7,858 nt of DNA from an uncultured Collinsella sp. (lineage in GTDB: Bacteria; Actinomycetota; Coriobacteriia; Coriobacteriales; Coriobacteriaceae), in contig CABSAN010000076.1 of assembly GCA_902475785.1 (NCBI GenBank), forward strand, positions 1 through 7,858. Direction: 5' to 3'. Positions 4,143 through 7,858 of this stretch are shown in pieces. The notes under the pieces are model-generated. The model saw only the letters and a list, made by a program, of their open reading frames with translations. It made no database searches and was not told the origin of the DNA. Positions within the stretch are counted from its first letter, which is position 1, and each line of letters opens with the position of its first letter. A program made the position numbers and the translations under genes.

Positions 4143-7100
4143 TTAGGCCAGCAGGTCGATGACGTTAAAGCCGGCGTTGCTCTTGGCGATGACGTCGCGG
4201 CCGCCAAAGACGCAGGTGGGTGCGACGGCCGCAATACGCGTCACATCGGCGCCGAGCGAGCGAAGCTCAGCGGGCGTGGCCGCGAGCATCTGGGCGCGGC
4301 GCTCCTCGCGCGCGTGCGGATCGAGCCCAGCCAGGTAGGTCGTATTGCGGCGCTTGGTGAGCGCGTACGGCTTCACGGGCGCGTCCATGCCGCTCACGCA
4401 GCTCACGATAAAGCCCTCGAAGGCGGCCTCGTCGGGCTCAAAGCTGCCGAGCCATTCGCCCGCGCGTTCCATGCGCTCAATCGAAGGATCGACCGTCGGG
4501 TCGCGGTAGGTGTAGAACGCCGTCTGGCGCTCGCCGGCCGCGCGGAATCCGCAGCCGTACGCGCCGCCCTTCACACGGATCTCGTTCCACAGGTAGTCGT
4601 AGGAGAGCGCGTTGGCAGCCACGGCCCAGGCGCCCGTCACGTCGATGCCCAGGCGACGCGGGTCGCACGCGCGCGCCGCAAAGCAGATGTCGCTGGGGAT
4701 GACGAAAGCCTCGTGACGGTCGCGCGGCGTCGGCACCACGAGCGTGCCGCTGCCAGCGCCGTCGCCAGCGCCCAGCCCCAGGTCGCCCGCGGCGTCCCAG
4801 TACGCGTTAAAGTCCTCATCGCTGCCGGTAAAGCTCGCCATGCAGCCATCGGCCACAAAGATGCGGTCTGCCAGCGCGGCAAGCTTGGCGCGCAGGTCGT
4901 CCAGGCGCTCGTCAAAGTGCTCGAGCAGATCGCGCAGGAACAGGTAGAAGTCCACGCCCGAAAGCTGCTCACGTACCACGGCCGAAGGCGAGCTGTAGCT
5001 CATCGCGCGGCCGAGCGCCGCCGAGTGGCCGTTGTTGATAAAGCCCTGCTCAAGCCCAATGCGAATCTGCGTAAGCACGTCGCGAACGCGGTCGGCGTCG
5101 GCATCCGCCAGCAGCGTGCTCGACCACACCTCGCGCGGCAGGCTCGCCAGCGCGTCGATCTTCTCGGACAGGGCGCCGGCGCTCACCAGCAGGTAGGGGC
5201 GCACGCCGTCCACGTCGGGCTGCGTCATGACCTCGGTCGTAAAGCTCAAAAAGCCCAGCTTGCCGGCGAGCAGGTTGTCGAGTTCCTCGGCCGAATGCTC
5301 GCGCGTGGGCAGCTGCTTGAGCAGACGGCTGAGCAGCGTCACATAGGGCAGGTCCTCAAACGCGACGCAGCTCAGGTCGAAATACTGCATGGCGTAGGCC
5401 AGACGGTTGGTGGGGATGCCGTGGCGCAGGCAGGGGATGGGCGCGGTCGTGTCCACGATCAGCGGCGGCTCGGGGCGCGCCTCGCCAATGTCGGACACGC
5501 GCAGGCGCGGCAGCGTGGCCTTGTCCTCGGGCGTGTCCTCGGCCTCCTGCGCGGCACGCAGCACGGCCGTGCGCTCGACCACGTCCGTCAGCTCGGCATC
5601 GGTCATGGCGTCGCGCTTGGCTGCCAGCTCGGCGGCCTCGGCGCTCTCCGAACCCTCGGCGGCGTCCACCGGCACCAGCTCGACCAGAGCCATGTGGTCG
5701 TTCTCCAGCACGAGCTCGCGCAGTAGGTCCTCAAAGTAGCTGCCGTCCAGGTCGCCGCGCAGCTCCTCGTACACCGGGCCGTACTTGAGCGCCAGCGTCG
5801 CGGCATCGTCATCGTAGAGCCAGGTGCTCAGCGCGTCGCACGCAATGGCCACGCCGTCGGCGATGCCATAGTCGCGCTGGCGCAGGTCGTACTCGTTGCT
5901 GCTGATGATGGCCTCTAGGCGCTCGCGCGGAACGCCGTGCTCGCACAGGTCGCGGCAGGCGTCCTGGAACACGCGACGCAGCTCGCGCGCCACGCCGGGC
6001 TGCGCGTTTTGCAGCATGATGAGCTCGTAGGGCTGCAGGCTCTCGGCCGCGGTGTAGCTCACCACGTTGCCGCCCAGGCCGGCGGCCAGAATGGCCTTCT
6101 TAACCGGCGCTTCGTTGGAGCCCAGCAGTGCCTCGAACAGGATGTCCGCCGCGATCGTGCGCTTGCGGTCGAGCGCGCTGCCCAGCACCAGGCCCAGGCC
6201 CACCAGGGCGTTCTCGGGTGTAGTGGCCATCTCGACGCGCTTGTACTCGCAGGTCACGGGTGCCTGCACGCCCAGCGGATTGGGCGCCAGCGTGGACGGG
6301 TCCTCGCCGGCGGCGACGGCAGCGTCCATGCGGCGGCTTGCAGCGCTCGGCTGCGACAGATGGCGCTCGTCCAAAAAGGCCAGCGCGCGGTCCACGTCCA
6401 GGTCGCCGTAGAGCGTGATGTAGGAGTTGGAAGGATTGTAGTGGCGCGCGTGCGTGTCCAGGAACTGCTCGTAGGTGAGCGCGGGAATCGCGCGCGGGTC
6501 GCCGCCACTCTCGTGCGCATAGGCGGTGTTGGGATAGAGCGCGGCGTTGACGGCGTCGTCCAGCACGCTCATGGGGTCGGACAGCGCGCCCTTCATCTCG
6601 TTGAACACCACGCCGTTATAACGCAGCGTGCCCTCGCGCGGGCTCGCGGCGCTGCCGTCGCCCTCGACGCCCTCCGGCAGGTCCAGCTCGTAGTGCCAGC
6701 CCTCCTGCTCAAAAATGGTGGGCTTGGTGTAGATGGCCGGGTTGAACACCGCGTCCAGGTACACGTCCATCAGGTTGTACAGATCCTGCTCGTTGGTGGT
6801 AGCAACGGGGTAGATGGTTTTGTCGGGGTAGGTCATGGCGTTGAGGAACGTCTGCATGGAGCTCTTGATTAGGTCGACAAACGGCTCCTTGACGGGAAAC
6901 TTGGCCGATCCGCACAGCACCGAGTGCTCAAGAATATGGAACACGCCGGTGGAATCGGCCGGCGGCGTCTTAAAGCCAATGGCAAAGGCCTTGTTTTCGT
7001 CGTCGCACGCCAGGTACAGCAGGCGAGCGCCCGAGGCAGTGTGGCGCAGCACGTAGGCGTCCGAGTCGAGCTCGGGCACGGTCTCGCAGCGCTCGACGGC

Positions 7101-7175
7101 AAAGCCGTGGCAGGTGGTACCGGGCACCAGCAGCGCGGCAGCAGCGGCGCGCGGGTCGGTTGAGGTGGTGGGCAT
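4143..7175 (-). CDS. M16C family zinc metallopeptidase, presequence-protease (PreP)-like
   Basis: The product has 1010 residues, the usual size for single-chain M16C enzymes (PreP, Cym1, falcilysin), which enclose and cut short unfolded peptides. The inverted zinc motif HILEH is at 80-84 (H80 and H84 ligands, E83 catalytic base). The third ligand is most likely E193 in VVFNEMKG. Family stretches FPVKEPFVDL (93-102), NAMTYPDKTIYP (112-123) and NLMDVYLDAVFNP (134-146) follow the HxxEH. An Ala/Glu-rich charged stretch (about 500-560) fits the hinge joining the halves. The C-terminal half keeps RVKGGAYG (867-874) and YRDP (890-893), the substrate-binding signature. No signal peptide or membrane segment is seen, so a cytosolic role in peptide turnover is inferred. 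ATG 7175 is chosen for the AAAGGAGG 6 bases upstream; the frame is open to 7364 but without support. The gene is transcribed alone and ends at the shared terminator. Confidence 0.95.
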   Translation of the reverse strand: MPTTSTDPRAAAAALLVPGTTCHGFAVERCETVPELDSDAYVLRHTASGARLLYLACDDENKAFAIGFKTPPADSTGVFHILEHSVLCGSAKFPVKEPFVDLIKSSMQTFLNAMTYPDKTIYPVATTNEQDLYNLMDVYLDAVFNPAIYTKPTIFEQEGWHYELDLPEGVEGDGSAASPREGTLRYNGVVFNEMKGALSDPMSVLDDAVNAALYPNTAYAHESGGDPRAIPALTYEQFLDTHARHYNPSNSYITLYGDLDVDRALAFLDERHLSQPSAASRRMDAAVAAGEDPSTLAPNPLGVQAPVTCEYKRVEMATTPENALVGLGLVLGSALDRKRTIAADILFEALLGSNEAPVKKAILAAGLGGNVVSYTAAESLQPYELIMLQNAQPGVARELRRVFQDACRDLCEHGVPRERLEAIISSNEYDLRQRDYGIADGVAIACDALSTWLYDDDAATLALKYGPVYEELRGDLDGSYFEDLLRELVLENDHMALVELVPVDAAEGSESAEAAELAAKRDAMTDAELTDVVERTAVLRAAQEAEDTPEDKATLPRLRVSDIGEARPEPPLIVDTTAPIPCLRHGIPTNRLAYAMQYFDLSCVAFEDLPYVTLLSRLLKQLPTREHSAEELDNLLAGKLGFLSFTTEVMTQPDVDGVRPYLLVSAGALSEKIDALASLPREVWSSTLLADADADRVRDVLTQIRIGLEQGFINNGHSAALGRAMSYSSPSAVVREQLSGVDFYLFLRDLLEHFDERLDDLRAKLAALADRIFVADGCMASFTGSDEDFNAYWDAAGDLGLGAGDGAGSGTLVVPTPRDRHEAFVIPSDICFAARACDPRRLGIDVTGAWAVAANALSYDYLWNEIRVKGGAYGCGFRAAGERQTAFYTYRDPTVDPSIERMERAGEWLGSFEPDEAAFEGFIVSCVSGMDAPVKPYALTKRRNTTYLAGLDPHAREERRAQMLAATPAELRSLGADVTRIAAVAPTCVFGGRDVIAKSNAGFNVIDLLA

Positions 7176-7181
7176 ATGCAG

Positions 7182-7189
7182 CCTCCTTT
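7182..7189 (-). promoter_or_regulatory. Strong ribosome binding site of the M16C peptidase gene
   Basis: AAAGGAGG on the minus strand sits 6 bases upstream of ATG 7175. It is the best Shine-Dalgarno in the window and fixes the start against in-frame upstream extensions. Confidence 0.85.
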
Positions 7190-7227
7190 GACGCCCCAGC
7201 GGGGGCGAATCGAGTCGAATCCTCGAG

Positions 7228-7243
7228 AGTATACCCATATGGG
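7228..7243 (-). promoter_or_regulatory. Possible -10 element of the peptidase gene with adjacent palindrome
   Basis: TATACT (minus strand, 7233-7228) would place a transcript start near 7221, about 45 bases before the start codon. I see no matching -35 element. The 10-bp palindrome CCCATATGGG (7234-7243) abuts it on the upstream side and could bind a regulator. Both are weak, position-based suggestions. Confidence 0.25.
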
Positions 7244-7310
7244 GCCGCGGCTCTGCGGCGAACTGGAGACGATGCCAGCGGATTGGGCATAGGCCCCGCG
7301 TGCCCGCCGA

Positions 7311-7331
7311 ATGAGCGTGGATTTTCGGATG
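7311..7331 (+). repeat. Solitary GAGCGTGGA repeat unit
   Basis: GAGCGTGGATTTTCGGA starting at 7313 matches the second tandem unit of repeat copy 1 (from 103) exactly over 17 bases, but no long hairpin follows. Instead CGGAT (7326-7330) and ATCCG (7337-7341) form a small stem, and ATTATCCACTC (7364-7374) resembles a degenerate inverted arm. It may be a decayed or minimal member of the family. Confidence 0.6.
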
Positions 7332-7450
7332 AAATAATCCGTCGCAGGTCCAAATGCCGTCCAATTATCCACTCCCGCACACCTTTCGTCTCCAACCGTG
7401 AGATGAGAGATAGACGAGAGACGTATACGAAAGATGGCTGTACAGCAAAG

Positions 7451-7493
7451 AGCCAAACAATTAATAGTGCTGTTTGGTTGGTGATTGTTTTTT
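7451..7493 (+). terminator. Stem-loop followed by T tract, weak terminator candidate
   Basis: AGCCAAACA (7451-7459) pairs with TGTTTGGTT (7471-7479), with one G-U pair and an 11-base loop. Six T bases follow at 7488-7493, but 8 bases separate them from the stem. No gene is visible that would end here in the plus direction. Confidence 0.3.
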
Positions 7494-7775
7494 CAGTAAA
7501 AACACTTACGAATAAAGCAAGTTGCAAACAGCTGCCCCCTTATTTCGTGCTCATTTTTAAGGCGAGAAATTGCCGCCATATGACGAAGCGATTGCCGGTG
7601 CGTCTATCCATAGGGAATTCCGGGAAAGCTTCTGCGGACAGTCAAAAGATTCGTCGGCCCCAAGCGGATTAAAGGTATTTGCATAAGGCTTCATTTAACT
7701 AGAGACGATGCATATTGAATCGTTCAATGAACTTGCATGCTGTGTCCAACAACGCCGATTGTTGTTTTAAGGGGC

Positions 7776-7804
7776 TTGATGAAAGAACAGAACCAAAATA
7801 ATAC
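7776..7804 (+). promoter_or_regulatory. Weak promoter-like pair pointing out of the window
   Basis: TTGATG (7776-7781) and TAATAC (7799-7804) are 17 bases apart, each matching consensus at four positions. In AT-rich sequence such matches arise easily. A gene beginning just beyond 7858 on the plus strand would give this meaning. Confidence 0.2.
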
Positions 7805-7858
7805 TTGCATAGTTAGTTATATAAAGTATTATAACGTTATGGGATGAATGAAGGGTTC

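Larger units (their letters stand above)
7176..7858. other. Gene-poor 683-base region, AT-rich toward the right edge
   Basis: No open frame here is convincing. The plus-strand frame 7160-7672 and the minus-strand frame 6970-7527 both overlap the start of the peptidase gene and the repeat, lack a ribosome binding site and resemble no family I know. The region holds the peptidase leader, a solitary GAGCGTGGA unit (7311-7331), a stem-loop (7451-7479) and weak promoter-like sequences. By hand count 64 of 178 bases are G or C over 7681-7858 (36%), far below the coding regions. Confidence 0.6.

Noticed and set aside
3002..4234. 410-residue minus-strand open frame
   Set aside because: It is antisense to the zinc-ribbon gene and runs through the terminator hairpin; it is Val/Arg-rich and low in information.
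4314..5726. 470-residue plus-strand open frame
   Set aside because: It is antisense to the M16C peptidase; high third-position GC keeps this frame open. The protein is Ala/Arg/His/Val-rich with no domain.
5937..6872. 311-residue plus-strand open frame
   Set aside because: It is antisense to the peptidase catalytic half, with the same compositional cause and no family resemblance.
6970..7527. 185-residue minus-strand open frame with a hydrophobic N-terminus
   Set aside because: Most of it overlaps the real peptidase frame and the repeat; the hydrophobic start reflects AT-rich sequence and no ribosome binding site is seen.
7160..7672. 170-residue plus-strand open frame
   Set aside because: It starts inside the peptidase gene on the other strand, crosses the repeat unit, has no ribosome binding site and shows no motif.
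7748..7766. Terminator hairpin AACAAC/GTTGTT
   Set aside because: The stem is only 6 bp with a short T tract in AT-rich sequence; it could easily arise by chance and no gene end is nearby.

Overview
The window looks like chromosomal DNA of a high-GC gut actinobacterium of the class Coriobacteriia, most likely Collinsella or a close relative. This is inferred from GC-rich codon use, from the protein types, and from hairpin repeats with a GACAGG-type loop that I associate with that genus. I could not run a search to confirm it.

Layout, left to right. The last 15 codons of an unidentified plus-strand gene end at 49. A composite repeat follows (79-200), built from copies of the 9-mer GAGCGTGGA and a long imperfect hairpin. 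Next is a 444-base gap holding a good sigma-70-type promoter (346-374) and a pair of ATTTGGTCAG direct repeats. It leads into a plus-strand gene (494-1456) for a solitary AbiEi-like protein fused to a DUF559/Vsr-type PD-(D/E)XK domain. A second copy of the composite repeat (1481-1598), in the same orientation, lies directly behind it. The gene is therefore bracketed by two direct copies about 1.4 kb apart. A third, solitary unit lies far away at 7311-7331.

Convergent to the AbiEi-like gene is 5-formyltetrahydrofolate cyclo-ligase (1624-2220, minus). A 202-base divergent intergenic region with two stem-loop repeats and a 12-bp palindrome separates it from a plus-strand gene (2423-4078). That gene encodes a membrane-anchored protein with a zinc ribbon, one transmembrane helix, an EF-hand loop, a strictly 11-residue leucine-rich solenoid and a series of YD/RHS-like repeats. 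A strong bidirectional hairpin terminator (4091-4129) separates it from a minus-strand M16C metallopeptidase of the presequence-protease type (4143-7175), complete with HILEH and NEMKG zinc-site motifs and a strong ribosome binding site.

The last ~680 bases carry no gene I can support. The final part is AT-rich (about 36% GC by hand count over 7681-7858) against a very GC-rich background, and may be the control region of a gene outside the window.

The genes do not form one pathway. The cyclo-ligase and the peptidase look like housekeeping genes, each transcribed alone. The anchored LRR/YD protein is probably a surface protein. The most unusual unit is the AbiEi/nuclease-fold gene, which has no AbiEii toxin partner and is bracketed by matching composite repeats.
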